Source of the DNA: Tellurirhabdus rosea
GTDB taxonomy: Bacteria; Bacteroidota; Bacteroidia; Cytophagales; Spirosomataceae
NCBI RefSeq assembly: GCF_026278345.1
Contig: NZ_CP111085.1
Coordinates: 3,551,501-3,615,500 of the forward strand
Direction: 5' to 3'
DNA length: 64,000 bases
Part shown: in pieces, positions 30,048 to 38,700 of the stretch
How positions within the stretch are numbered: the first letter of the stretch is position 1
Layout of the letters: each line of letters opens with the position of its first letter
Program-made: the position numbers and the translations under genes
The notes under the pieces: model-generated
Databases searched by the model: none
What the model was told of the DNA's origin: nothing
The model's input: the letters and a program-made list of their open reading frames with translations, nothing else

Positions 30048-30563
30048 ATGAACAGTAAACAACAAAGAACTATGAACCCGGCACGGCACCCGTTACTGAC
30101 CACGTTTCAACCGCCCTTCGCCAATGCCATGCACTGGCAGGAACCCCTGGCAACGCGTCTGCGCTACCGGCATAACCTGCCCGGTCAGCTGGCAACCCGG
30201 CTATTGAACGTCGAACTGGGCCTGTACGTGCTGGCCGAACTGCTGCCCACGGCCGCTCCCGAAGACCTGCCCGACATTCTGAACAACGACGGTACGGCCT
30301 GGTGGGAGCGGCCCGTGTGGTCGCCGCGGCAGCACCGTTACCTCAACCGCGCCCGCATGCTGCTGGCCCCGTACAAAGACCGGACGGTCTGGCTGAATGC
30401 CCTGGCCAAGTACCGGACGCTGTCGCCCGACCTGCGGGCGTTCACCCTCGACGGTTCCGGGCTGGACAGTTCCGGGCTGGATAGCTCCGGCTTGTGGAAT
30501 GCCGAGCTGGGAAAATACGAATTGCGCGAGCGGGCCGTTGTGCTGCGCGGCGCCCTGTACTGA
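30048..30563 (+). CDS. Uncharacterised protein with a small tandem repeat
   Basis: The 171-residue protein has no signal peptide. The C-terminal part has three copies of a GSGLD/SSGLD/SSGLW unit (about residues 135-149), encoded by a near-perfect 15-bp tandem repeat at 30451-30495. An upstream ATG pair makes the start ambiguous (30048 or 30072). I recognise no family. It lies 24 bp before the next unknown gene and opposite a WYL regulator, so the three may be functionally linked. Confidence 0.6.
   Translation: MNSKQQRTMNPARHPLLTTFQPPFANAMHWQEPLATRLRYRHNLPGQLATRLLNVELGLYVLAELLPTAAPEDLPDILNNDGTAWWERPVWSPRQHRYLNRARMLLAPYKDRTVWLNALAKYRTLSPDLRAFTLDGSGLDSSGLDSSGLWNAELGKYELRERAVVLRGALY
30451..30495 (+). 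repeat. 15-bp coding tandem repeat, three copies
   Basis: GGTTCCGGGCTGGAC, AGTTCCGGGCTGGAT and AGCTCCGGCTTGTGG are in-frame neighbours coding the GSGLD-SSGLD-SSGLW run. Copy-number change would lengthen or shorten the protein by five residues without a frame change. Confidence 0.7.
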
Positions 30564-30587
30564 ACAAAAACAGCTATCGATACCACC

Positions 30588-30989
30588 ATGAACCTACCAA
30601 CCGGAGCCTTATCCTTTTCCCTTTTTGTGGGCAATAACCAGGGAACCAACTGCCAGTTGAAAACGTACCGCGGCGAACTGCTGTATTACCGAAGCGACCG
30701 TCCGTTTGGCACCCAGCAGTTTTTTCGGGAAGCCCGCGTGATTTCCTGCGATATGGAGACGCTGTTTCTGGCGCTGGAACCCTGCACCCGCTGGAACCGC
30801 TCGTACTACAACACCGCCATAGCCGACGGCGAACAGTGGGAGGTCGTCATCCACCGGAAAGGGCAGGAAACCCGCTCATTCGGCTCCAACGCCTATCCCG
30901 AAGACTTTGACCGGGTGCTGAAAACCATCGAAGCGGTCATCGACGAGAAGATTCCGTTCAGAGGAACACGCGTCGCCGCGGCCGTCTGA
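30588..30989 (+). CDS. Uncharacterised small protein
   Basis: The 133-residue protein starts MNLPTGALSFSLFVGNNQGT and contains TYRGELLYYRSDRPFGT, FREARVISCDMETLFLALEPC and a helix FDRVLKTIEAVIDEKIP. It is mixed alpha/beta, without a membrane segment. I recognise no family. It lies 24 bp after the preceding unknown gene and is probably co-transcribed with it. A convergent priA gene ends 17 bp further on. Confidence 0.65.
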   Translation: MNLPTGALSFSLFVGNNQGTNCQLKTYRGELLYYRSDRPFGTQQFFREARVISCDMETLFLALEPCTRWNRSYYNTAIADGEQWEVVIHRKGQETRSFGSNAYPEDFDRVLKTIEAVIDEKIPFRGTRVAAAV

Positions 30990-31006
30990 GCCGGGCGCCT
31001 GCGGCG

Positions 31007-33514
31007 TTACAAACAATCCACATCCGCCACGACCGTCACCTGCTTGAGTCCCTTGTCCGACAAAATGTCGGTGATCTGCTCCAGAATATAATCTTTGGCT
31101 GCTTTGGGGTTGATCGACCGTTCGAGTTTGATGACGATGTCGTACAGAAACTGGTTGCGGATGCGCTCCACCAGCGGCTGCTCCGGCCCGAGAACCCGGC
31201 TGGCCCCCAGTTTCTCGGTCAGGCGACCGACAAGCCGCTGGGCGGCGCCGAGGCTTACATGCTGCTCCGGATGTTTGATGGTCAGTTTGATCAGCCGCGA
31301 AAACGGCGGGTAGTTGTAATTCTGTCGTTCTGAAATTTCTTCTTCGAATAACCCCCGATAATCATTTTCTATGATTTTTTGCAGAACGGCCTGTTGCGGA
31401 TTACTCGTCTGTATAATCACCTTGCCTTTCCGGTCGGCCCGGCGACCGGCCCGGCCGCTGACCTGGGTAATCATCTGGAACGCCCGCTCGGTAGCCCGGA
31501 ATTCGGGGAAATGGATCATGCGGTCGGCGTCGAAAATGCCGACGAGGCTCACTTTATCAAAGTCCAGACCCTTGCTGATCATCTGCGTCCCGACCAGAAT
31601 ATCGACGTTGCCGCCTTCAAACTCCTGGATAATCTGCTGGTAGGCGTTCTTCGTGCGCGTCGTGTCCAGGTCCATGCGCTGGATGCGGGCCGACGGGAAC
31701 AGAATCTGTAACTGGTCTTCGATCTTTTCGGTGCCAAACCCAATGGTCCGCACTTTCGGCGAGCCGCAGGCCGGGCAGACCTTCGGCACGGGTTCTTTAT
31801 GGCCGCAGTAGTGGCAGCGCAGTTCGGCGTCGCGCATGTGGTAGGTCAGGCTCACGGCGCAGTTGTGGCATTCGCCAATCCACTCACAATCTTCACATTG
31901 CAGGTAAGGCGAATAGCCGCGGCGGTTCTGGAACAGAATGCTCTGCTCGCCCCGCTCTAGGTTGGACTGCAGCGCTTCCAGCAGCACCGACGAAAATTCG
32001 TTCTTCATCAGGCGCTTCTGTTTTTCGATCCGGGTGTTGACCAGCACCGTGTCCGGCAGCCGGGCGTCGCCGTAGCGTTGGAGGAGTTCCACCAGCCCGT
32101 AAAAGCCCTGCGTAGCCCGGTAATACGTATCAATCGACGGCGTTGCCGAGCCGAGCAGCACCTTGGCGCCCTGCCGCTGGGCAATCATCATCGCCACGTC
32201 GCGGGCGTGGTAGCGCGGGGCGGGGTCGTGCTGTTTGTAGGACGTTTCGTGCTCTTCGTCCACGATAATCAGCCCGAGATTGTCGAACGGCAGAAACACC
32301 GCCGAGCGCACGCCGACCACAAACTGGTACTGTCCCGAGACAATGCCTTTCCAGACTTCCACCCGCTCGTTGTCCGAGAACCGGGAGTGGTAAATGCCCA
32401 TTTTGTCGCCAAAAACCTTTTTCAGGCGCACCACAATCTGGGTCGTCAGGGCGATTTCGGGCAGCAGATACAAGACCTGAGAGCCGCTGTCGAGCACTTT
32501 CTGGATCAGGTTGATGTAAACCTCCGTCTTGCCCGAGCCCGTAATGCCGTGCAGCAGCACAATGTCTTTCTCCTGAAAATGTCCGATGATCTGGCTCACC
32601 GCCCGGCCCTGCACTTCGGTCAGTTTCACCTCCACGGTCGGAGTGTTGGCGTCTTCGGCAAAACGGGGCAGAATGACTTCAAACGTCTCGAAAACGTTGT
32701 TTTTGATCAGCGTGGCCAGCGACGACTGCGAGAGTTCGTCGTCCTGGTTCAGGATGCTTTTGTCGAGGCCCTTGCGGTTGAGCGAAGGCGTGTGCATCAT
32801 GGGCACGTACTTGAGGTACCGCATGACCACTTCCTGCTGTTTGGGCAGCTTATCGAGCCGGGTGATGAGCGCCAGCAGTTGTTCTTTCTGCTCGTAATTG
32901 GGGTGCAGCCGCACTTTCCGCACCATTTTTGGGACGTATTTTTCCCGCACTTCCTCAAACACGATCACCGCCCGCTTGCCGACGAGTGATTTGATGGTGG
33001 TGGGCACATTCGTTTCGCCCACGAGCCGCCCCAGTTCTTCGTACGAAAGCGCCGGGTGTTTTTTGAGTTCCTCCAGCAGCGCCGTTTCCTCCTCCGTCAG
33101 CAGCTGCGGGTGGTCAAAATCGGGGTTGTACTGCACCTTCGACTGGCTCGTAATCTTCAGTCCCGACGGCAGGGCGCAGTTCAGCACTTCGCCGATGTTG
33201 CAGAGGTAATACTCCGCCATCCACTGAAACAGCTCCAGCTGGTAAGTGGTCACGAGCGGGTATTCGTCCAGCAGTTCGAGGATGTATTTTGCCTGGTAAT
33301 TGCTCGGCGGCTGGGTGTGGATGCGCCCCACGACGGCCGTGTAGACCCGGTTTTTGCCAAACGGTACAATCACCCGCGCCCCGATTTTGAGCAGGTCGGC
33401 CATGTCGCGCGGCACGCGGTAGGTGAACAGCTTCGGAATGGGGACGGGCAGAATGAGGTCGGCAAAATAGGTTACTTCTTCGTCGAGAAAATATGTCAGC
33501 GGCAAGGTTTGCAA
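31007..33514 (-). CDS. priA: Primosomal replication-restart helicase PriA
   Basis: The 835-residue protein has an N-terminal DNA-binding domain (LILPVPIPKLFTYRVP). The superfamily 2 helicase core follows, with Walker A HGITGSGKTEVY, the DEEH box, and helicase motifs including QVSGRAGR. The zinc-binding region has CEDCEWIGECHNC and CHYCGHKEPVPKVCPACG. It reloads the replisome at stalled forks. The length is typical. Its start is 5' to 5' with the YpdA-like gene across 156 bp. Confidence 0.96.
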   Translation of the reverse strand: MQTLPLTYFLDEEVTYFADLILPVPIPKLFTYRVPRDMADLLKIGARVIVPFGKNRVYTAVVGRIHTQPPSNYQAKYILELLDEYPLVTTYQLELFQWMAEYYLCNIGEVLNCALPSGLKITSQSKVQYNPDFDHPQLLTEEETALLEELKKHPALSYEELGRLVGETNVPTTIKSLVGKRAVIVFEEVREKYVPKMVRKVRLHPNYEQKEQLLALITRLDKLPKQQEVVMRYLKYVPMMHTPSLNRKGLDKSILNQDDELSQSSLATLIKNNVFETFEVILPRFAEDANTPTVEVKLTEVQGRAVSQIIGHFQEKDIVLLHGITGSGKTEVYINLIQKVLDSGSQVLYLLPEIALTTQIVVRLKKVFGDKMGIYHSRFSDNERVEVWKGIVSGQYQFVVGVRSAVFLPFDNLGLIIVDEEHETSYKQHDPAPRYHARDVAMMIAQRQGAKVLLGSATPSIDTYYRATQGFYGLVELLQRYGDARLPDTVLVNTRIEKQKRLMKNEFSSVLLEALQSNLERGEQSILFQNRRGYSPYLQCEDCEWIGECHNCAVSLTYHMRDAELRCHYCGHKEPVPKVCPACGSPKVRTIGFGTEKIEDQLQILFPSARIQRMDLDTTRTKNAYQQIIQEFEGGNVDILVGTQMISKGLDFDKVSLVGIFDADRMIHFPEFRATERAFQMITQVSGRAGRRADRKGKVIIQTSNPQQAVLQKIIENDYRGLFEEEISERQNYNYPPFSRLIKLTIKHPEQHVSLGAAQRLVGRLTEKLGASRVLGPEQPLVERIRNQFLYDIVIKLERSINPKAAKDYILEQITDILSDKGLKQVTVVADVDCL

Positions 33515-33670
33515 GGCGGCGAGTTTTTTAAAGCAAGATAACGTATTTTAAACTGTTTTTCGGGGACAAAAAGTTGAATCCTAAAGTTTATCCAGAGAGA
33601 TAAACGTTTCCCGGCGCTCTTTGACGACCTTTGTCTTTTCCGGATACCCTTTGAGAAATAGCTAATTACC

Positions 33671-34675
33671 ATGCAGTTATACGACGTACTTGTTATCGGT
33701 GGCGGCCCCTGCGGACTGGCGGCGGGCATCGAAGCGAAAAAAGCCGGCCTGAGCCATCTGATCCTGGAAAAAGGCAGCCTGACCGAATCCATCCGGCGCT
33801 ATCCGAAAATGATGCGCTTCTTTTCGACGGCCGAGAACATCGAAATCGGCGGCATTCCGTTCCCCATCGCGGGCGTAAAGGCCAACCGGAACGAAGCGCT
33901 GCAATACTACCGGAAAGTAACCGGCTACTACGGCCTGAATTTTAAACTGTTTACCGAAGTCGACCGGGTTGAGAAGGCGGGGGACACGTTTGCCGTCTAT
34001 ACCACCGGCGGCGAGGAGTACCGGGCCCGGAAGGTGATCCTGGCAACGGGTTATTTCGACAAACCCCGCTGGCTGGGCATTCCGGGCGAGGACCTGCCGC
34101 ACGTGACGCACTACTACGACGAGCCGTTTCAGTATTCGTACACGAACGTGGTCATCATCGGGGCGTCCAACTCGGCCGTGGAAGCCTCTCTGGAGCTGTA
34201 CCGCGCCGACGCCCACGTGACCATCGTGCACCGGAGCGACGATTTCCGCAAAACGGTCAAATACTGGCTTATTCCGGACGTGAAAAACCGCGTGAAGGAA
34301 GGTAAGATCCACACCCGTTTCGGCTCCTGCGTGACCAAAATCGAGCCGGGCAAGGTATACGCGACCAATTTGCAAACCGGCGAGGAAACCGAGCTCCCCG
34401 CCGATTTCGTGCTGATTCTGACGGGCTACATTCCCGATGCGTCGCTGCTGCGTCGCTGCGGTGTCGAGCTGAACGACGATACGCAGGTGCCGGTTTATGA
34501 TAAGGAAACGTTCGAAACCAACGTGCCGGGGCTGTACGTCTGCGGGACGGTCATGGCGGGCATTTATACCGAAAAAGTGTTCATCGAAAACGGCCGCGAC
34601 CACGCCAAAGCCATCATCGACCACATCACGGGCAAGCCGGTGCGGAAAGTAGCGGAACTGATTGAGCGGATTTAA
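33671..34675 (+). CDS. ypdA: YpdA-family NAD(P)H/FAD-dependent disulfide reductase
   Basis: The 334-residue protein has the FAD-binding GGGPCGLAAGIEAKKAGL at the N-terminus, then RFFSTAENIEIGGIPFP and the second Rossmann motif VVIIGASNSAVEASLEL. The C-terminal segment is GLYVCGTVMAGIYTEKVFIENGR. This pattern marks the YpdA group, described as putative bacillithiol disulfide reductases in Firmicutes and also common in Bacteroidota. It probably maintains a low-molecular-weight thiol pool. The start is divergent from priA. Confidence 0.88.
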   Translation: MQLYDVLVIGGGPCGLAAGIEAKKAGLSHLILEKGSLTESIRRYPKMMRFFSTAENIEIGGIPFPIAGVKANRNEALQYYRKVTGYYGLNFKLFTEVDRVEKAGDTFAVYTTGGEEYRARKVILATGYFDKPRWLGIPGEDLPHVTHYYDEPFQYSYTNVVIIGASNSAVEASLELYRADAHVTIVHRSDDFRKTVKYWLIPDVKNRVKEGKIHTRFGSCVTKIEPGKVYATNLQTGEETELPADFVLILTGYIPDASLLRRCGVELNDDTQVPVYDKETFETNVPGLYVCGTVMAGIYTEKVFIENGRDHAKAIIDHITGKPVRKVAELIERI

Positions 34676-34740
34676 GCGGGTGGCGGCTGAGTAGAACGGT
34701 AAAAATGTGCATTTTTACGGGCAAACCCCGTTCCGCTCAC

Positions 34741-37113
34741 ATGACGCGTCTGTTTCTGATTTTGTTGCTGATTGTCAACGCCGCCACCGCTCAAACCCCG
34801 AATGCAACGCCCCGCTGGGCTACCGACTACTGGCAGGCCCGCTGGATCATTCACCCGACCACTTCTTCGAAAGCCTACGGCATTTATCATTTCCGGAAAT
34901 CGTTCGATCTGCCGCAGAAGCCGGGGCGCTTCGTCATCAACGTCTCGGGCGATAACCGCTACCGGCTGTTTGTCAACGGCAAGCCCGTCGTGCACGGCCC
35001 CGCCCGCAGCGATACGCAGAACTGGTATTACGAAACCGTCGATCTGGCACCGTACCTGAACGCCGGCAAAAACACGCTGGCCGCGCAGGTCTGGCACCTG
35101 GCCGAACACGCCCCGTTCTCGCAGATGAGCTACGGCCTCGGCTTTATCGTGCAGGGCGATACGGACGCCGAAAAAATAGCCAATACCGATAATTCCTGGA
35201 AGGTTTACCAGAATCCGGCCTATTCGCCCGTCATCAACGACAACGCCAAACTGCGGACATACATCGTCATCGGCGCGGGCGACCGCGTCAATGCCGCCCA
35301 GTATCCCTGGGGCTGGGAGCAGACCGGCTTCGACGACTCGGCCTGGCCCGCCGCCCGGGCCATCGGCTATCCGGCCAAAGGCCGAGCCCTCGGGTCGGAC
35401 GGCAACTGGCATCTGGTCCCGCGCCCGATTCCGCTCATGGAAGAACGGCCCCTGCGCCTGACGGCCGTCCGCCGCGCCGAATTCGGAAAAATGGACAATT
35501 CGTTTGTGCAGGGAAAAAGCCCCGTCCGCGTGCCGGCCCGAACCCGCGCCGTGTTTCTGCTCGATCAGGGTTATTTGACAAACGCTTATCCCGAACTGAC
35601 CGTCAGCGGCGGGAAAGACGCCGTCGTGACGCTCTCCTACGCCGAAGCACTGGTGGACAGCAAGCGGCAGAAAGGCAACCGCAACGAGGTCGAGAACCGG
35701 CAACTGATTGGCTTTGAAGACCAGTTTGTGGCCGATGGCTCCAACAGCCGGACGTTCCGGCCGCTCTGGTTCCGGACCTACCGCTACCTCCAGATTACGG
35801 TCGAGACGGAGCGTGACCCGCTGGTGCTGCAGGACATTGTCGGACAGTTTACGGCCTATCCGTTCGAGGAAAAAGCCACGTTTGCCAGCAGCGACGCCGG
35901 GCTGAAAGACATCTGGAATGTCGGCTGGCGCACGGCCCGCCTCTGCGCGGGCGAAACCTACTACGACTGCCCGTATTACGAACAGTTGCAATACGTCGGC
36001 GATACCCGCATCCAGTCCCTGATTTCGCTCTACGTGGCCGGCGACGACCGGCTGATGCGCAAAGCCCTGACCGACTACGAGCACAGCCGTTTCAACGAAG
36101 GGCTGACGCAGAGCCGCTATCCCAGCGCCGATTTTCAGGTTATTCCGACGTTTTCGCTCTTCTGGGTGACGATGGTGCACGATTACTGGATGCACCGGCA
36201 GGATGATGCGTTCGTGCAGTCGTTTCTGCCGGGCATCGCCGCCGTGCTCGACTGGCACGAAAAACGGCTGGCTCCGACCGGCCTGAACGGCCCGATGGAA
36301 TGGTGGAATTTTGTGGACTGGGCCTGGCCGTGGACCGAGGAGGCACGCATCGGCGGCGTTCCGCCGGGGGGCAAAACCGGCTCGGCCATCCTGACGCTGC
36401 AGCAGGCGTATACCCTCCAGCGGGCGGCGAATCTGTTTTATTATTTCGGAAAAAACCAACAGGCTGAACATTACAACGCCCTGGCCAAACGCCTGACCAA
36501 AGCCGTCTACGAACGCTGCTGGGATGCTGGTCGCGGCATCCTGGCCGATACGCCGGAAAAAAAGACCTTCAGCCAGCACGCCAACATCCTGGCCGTCCTG
36601 ACCGATGCCGTTCCCGCCGCCCAGCAACGCACCGTGCTGCAAAAGATCACGACGGATAAAAATCTGACCCAGGCGACGTTTTACTTTAAATTTTACCTGT
36701 TTCAGGCGTTGAAAAAAACCGGACAGGCCGACCAGTTGGTATCTCTGCTGCAACCGTGGCGCGATATGCTGAACACGGGTCTGACAACCTTCGCCGAGAA
36801 TCCCGAGCCCACCCGCTCGGACTGCCACGCCTGGAGTGCCTCGCCGAATTATGAGTTTCTGTCGACGGTCTGCGGCATCAATCCGGGTTCGCCGGGCTTC
36901 AAGTCGGTGCTCATCACGCCGTATCTGGGCAGTCTGCAATTCGCGGAAGGCTCCATGCCGCACCCGGCGGGGACCATCGCCGTACGCTTCGAGAAAGCAC
37001 CGACGGGCGCCCTCCGCGGCGTGGTGACCCTGCCCGGCGCCCTGACCGGAACCCTGAAATGGAACGGAAAATCCGTGGCGCTGAAGCCGGGGCGGCAGGA
37101 AATTACGCTGTAA
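34741..37113 (+). CDS. Secreted alpha-L-rhamnosidase, glycoside hydrolase family 78
   Basis: The 790-residue protein has a signal peptide (MTRLFLILLLIVNAATAQ). N-terminal beta domains follow (ARWIIHPTTSSKAYGIYHFRK-type start, VINVSGDNRYRLFVNGKPV). The catalytic (alpha/alpha)6 barrel begins near residue 385, with the YDCPYYEQLQYVGDTR segment at about 405-420 that corresponds to the GH78 DCP..E acid region. A C-terminal beta domain ends the protein. It removes terminal L-rhamnose from plant glycans. An in-frame ATG at 34705 is less likely because it lacks a signal peptide. Confidence 0.87.
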   Translation: MTRLFLILLLIVNAATAQTPNATPRWATDYWQARWIIHPTTSSKAYGIYHFRKSFDLPQKPGRFVINVSGDNRYRLFVNGKPVVHGPARSDTQNWYYETVDLAPYLNAGKNTLAAQVWHLAEHAPFSQMSYGLGFIVQGDTDAEKIANTDNSWKVYQNPAYSPVINDNAKLRTYIVIGAGDRVNAAQYPWGWEQTGFDDSAWPAARAIGYPAKGRALGSDGNWHLVPRPIPLMEERPLRLTAVRRAEFGKMDNSFVQGKSPVRVPARTRAVFLLDQGYLTNAYPELTVSGGKDAVVTLSYAEALVDSKRQKGNRNEVENRQLIGFEDQFVADGSNSRTFRPLWFRTYRYLQITVETERDPLVLQDIVGQFTAYPFEEKATFASSDAGLKDIWNVGWRTARLCAGETYYDCPYYEQLQYVGDTRIQSLISLYVAGDDRLMRKALTDYEHSRFNEGLTQSRYPSADFQVIPTFSLFWVTMVHDYWMHRQDDAFVQSFLPGIAAVLDWHEKRLAPTGLNGPMEWWNFVDWAWPWTEEARIGGVPPGGKTGSAILTLQQAYTLQRAANLFYYFGKNQQAEHYNALAKRLTKAVYERCWDAGRGILADTPEKKTFSQHANILAVLTDAVPAAQQRTVLQKITTDKNLTQATFYFKFYLFQALKKTGQADQLVSLLQPWRDMLNTGLTTFAENPEPTRSDCHAWSASPNYEFLSTVCGINPGSPGFKSVLITPYLGSLQFAEGSMPHPAGTIAVRFEKAPTGALRGVVTLPGALTGTLKWNGKSVALKPGRQEITL

Positions 37114-37146
37114 AGGCGCAGGATTCTGGCGTTTGGCGTCCGGTTG

Positions 37147-37177
37147 GCGGCGGCACGACTTAAAATCGTGCCGCCGC
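37147..37177. other. Strong 12-bp hairpin downstream of the rhamnosidase gene
   Basis: GCGGCGGCACGA (37147-37158) and TCGTGCCGCCGC (37166-37177) are perfect complements with a 7-nt loop, but no T tract follows. It may be an RNA 3'-end stabiliser or a protein-binding site. Confidence 0.5.
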
Positions 37178-37188
37178 TGGACATTCCG

Positions 37189-37196
37189 TATCTTTG
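37189..37196 (+). promoter_or_regulatory. Bacteroidota -7 box (TATCTTTG) 4 nt upstream of the IMPACT gene
   Basis: An exact TAnnTTTG match directly before the start codon at 37201 implies a leaderless or nearly leaderless transcript. No TTG is seen at the expected -33 distance. Confidence 0.4.
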
Positions 37197-37200
37197 CCCC

Positions 37201-37809
37201 ATGCTTTTTGACGATACGTACCGAACCATCGACGGCCCCGTAACGGGCGAATTTCGCGACCGCGGGAGCAAGTTCCTGGCCTTTGCTTATCCCATCCGCA
37301 CGGAAGAAGACGCCAAAATCCACCTCCAGACGCTTCGCGGCGAACATCCCAGGGCAAACCACCATTGCTTCGCCTGGCGGCTCGGGCTGGACAGAAACCA
37401 CTACCGCATCAGCGACGACGGCGAGCCCAGCGGTACGGCCGGAAGACCCATTCTGAACACGCTGTATTCCAGAGAAATCACGAATGTACTGGTGGTGGTG
37501 GTCCGGTATTTCGGCGGCACGCTGCTCGGGGTTCCGGGGCTGATTAATGCCTACAAACTGGCAACGGTGGAAGCCCTGGAGAACGCGGTAATCGTCTCGA
37601 AAACCGTCAACGAAAGCTACCGGATCGACGTTGGGTTCGAGCGGCTCAACGATGTAATGCGGCTGATTAAAGAACAGCAGCTTACCGTGCTGAACCAGTC
37701 GTTCGAATCCGAATGCCGCATCGATATTGAACTCCGCCGGACGCTGGTGAACGCCGTAATTGGCCGTCTGGAAAAGATGGAAGGCGTCCGGGTGACGTTT
37801 CTGGGCTGA
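37201..37809 (+). CDS. YigZ/IMPACT family protein
   Basis: The 202-residue protein begins MLFDDTYRTIDGP, then GEFRDRGSKFLAFAYPI. The IMPACT core HHCFAWRLG, DDGEPSGTAGRPIL and VVVRYFGGTLLGVPGLINAY follows, and a C-terminal DUF1949-like domain ends VRVTFLG. The family (YigZ in bacteria) is linked to translation stress in eukaryotic homologues; bacterial function is unclear. Start chosen at 37201 because it follows the -7 box directly and gives the normal length. Confidence 0.92.
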   Translation: MLFDDTYRTIDGPVTGEFRDRGSKFLAFAYPIRTEEDAKIHLQTLRGEHPRANHHCFAWRLGLDRNHYRISDDGEPSGTAGRPILNTLYSREITNVLVVVVRYFGGTLLGVPGLINAYKLATVEALENAVIVSKTVNESYRIDVGFERLNDVMRLIKEQQLTVLNQSFESECRIDIELRRTLVNAVIGRLEKMEGVRVTFLG

Positions 37810-37878
37810 TTTCTGAATCAGAATAAGACTAAAAGGGTCCGCAGGTAGTTAAGGAATACCAATCATTCCAAACCACCT

Positions 37879-38700
37879 ATGCTGGCGTCTTCAAAGGAGA
37901 CAATTGAGAAAAGTAAACGGGTTGTTGAACTGCTGGCGCGCTGGAGCTACGTCATCAAGGGCCTTTTGTTTCTGTTTGTATCGGTGCTTGCCTGGAATTT
38001 TGCCCTCCAGCTCGGCGGGCCTCACCCCAACCGCCGTCAGGTGCTCGAAAGCTGGAACGATACCCTGACCGGGCGCTTTCTGCTGGGTTTCACCGCCCTT
38101 TTTCTGACCGGCCACCTGCTCTGGCGGCTGCTGGAAGCCTGGAATGACCCTTACGAAAAAGGCCGTAGTCCGGGCGGACTCATCTACCGCCTGACTTACC
38201 TGATCAGCGCCATTTCGTACGGCGCGCTGGCCTGGACAGCCTTGCAGTTGCTGCTGCATCGGGAGGCCGGACCGGAGCACAGCAAAAAAATCTGGATTGC
38301 CGACCAGATCGAAACGCCGGGCGGGCGCTGGCTGGTGGGCGGAATCGGGGCCATTATGCTGCTTTGGGGCCTCGTTCAGGGGTACAAAGGCCTCACCGGC
38401 GCCGTCGTCAAAGCGATGGACGAAGGGCAGCTGCCGCCGCTGGGCAAAGCGGTAGGCACCGTTTGCAGTTTTGGCGGTTTTCTGGCCCTGTCGGTGCTGC
38501 TGAGTGTGTCGGGAATTTCGCTGATTCAGGCCGCTGTCACCCGACATTCCGAGCAGGTAAAAGGCATGAACGACGTCATTCAGGCGATTTCCTACCTGCC
38601 GTTCGGCCACCTGCTGGTGATGGCCGAAGCGGCGGGGCTGGCCCTTTTTGGCCTTTTTATGTTACTGATGGCCCGGTACTTTCCTTTCAGGGCCGCCTGA
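37879..38700 (+). CDS. DUF1206-domain integral membrane protein
   Basis: The 273-residue protein has six predicted membrane helices arranged as three two-helix repeats, each starting with a RWSYVIKGLLFLFVS / IYRLTYLISAISYGALA / LGKAVGTVCSFGGFLAL pattern, which is the DUF1206 layout. Its function is unknown. The last 39 bp overlap the 3' end of the convergent membrane protein gene (38662-40227). Confidence 0.9.
   Translation: MLASSKETIEKSKRVVELLARWSYVIKGLLFLFVSVLAWNFALQLGGPHPNRRQVLESWNDTLTGRFLLGFTALFLTGHLLWRLLEAWNDPYEKGRSPGGLIYRLTYLISAISYGALAWTALQLLLHREAGPEHSKKIWIADQIETPGGRWLVGGIGAIMLLWGLVQGYKGLTGAVVKAMDEGQLPPLGKAVGTVCSFGGFLALSVLLSVSGISLIQAAVTRHSEQVKGMNDVIQAISYLPFGHLLVMAEAAGLALFGLFMLLMARYFPFRAA

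Noticed and set aside
34672-37401. Long open frame of over 900 codons on the minus strand opposite the rhamnosidase gene
   Set aside because: The opposite frame is an excellent GH78 protein with signal peptide and motifs, while the minus-strand product has no recognisable domain and a composition typical of antisense frames in GC-rich coding DNA.
38662-38700. Gene overlap that could mean a frameshift or misassembly
   Set aside because: The two genes converge and each keeps a plausible C-terminus with normal stop codons; a 39-bp tail overlap is ordinary.
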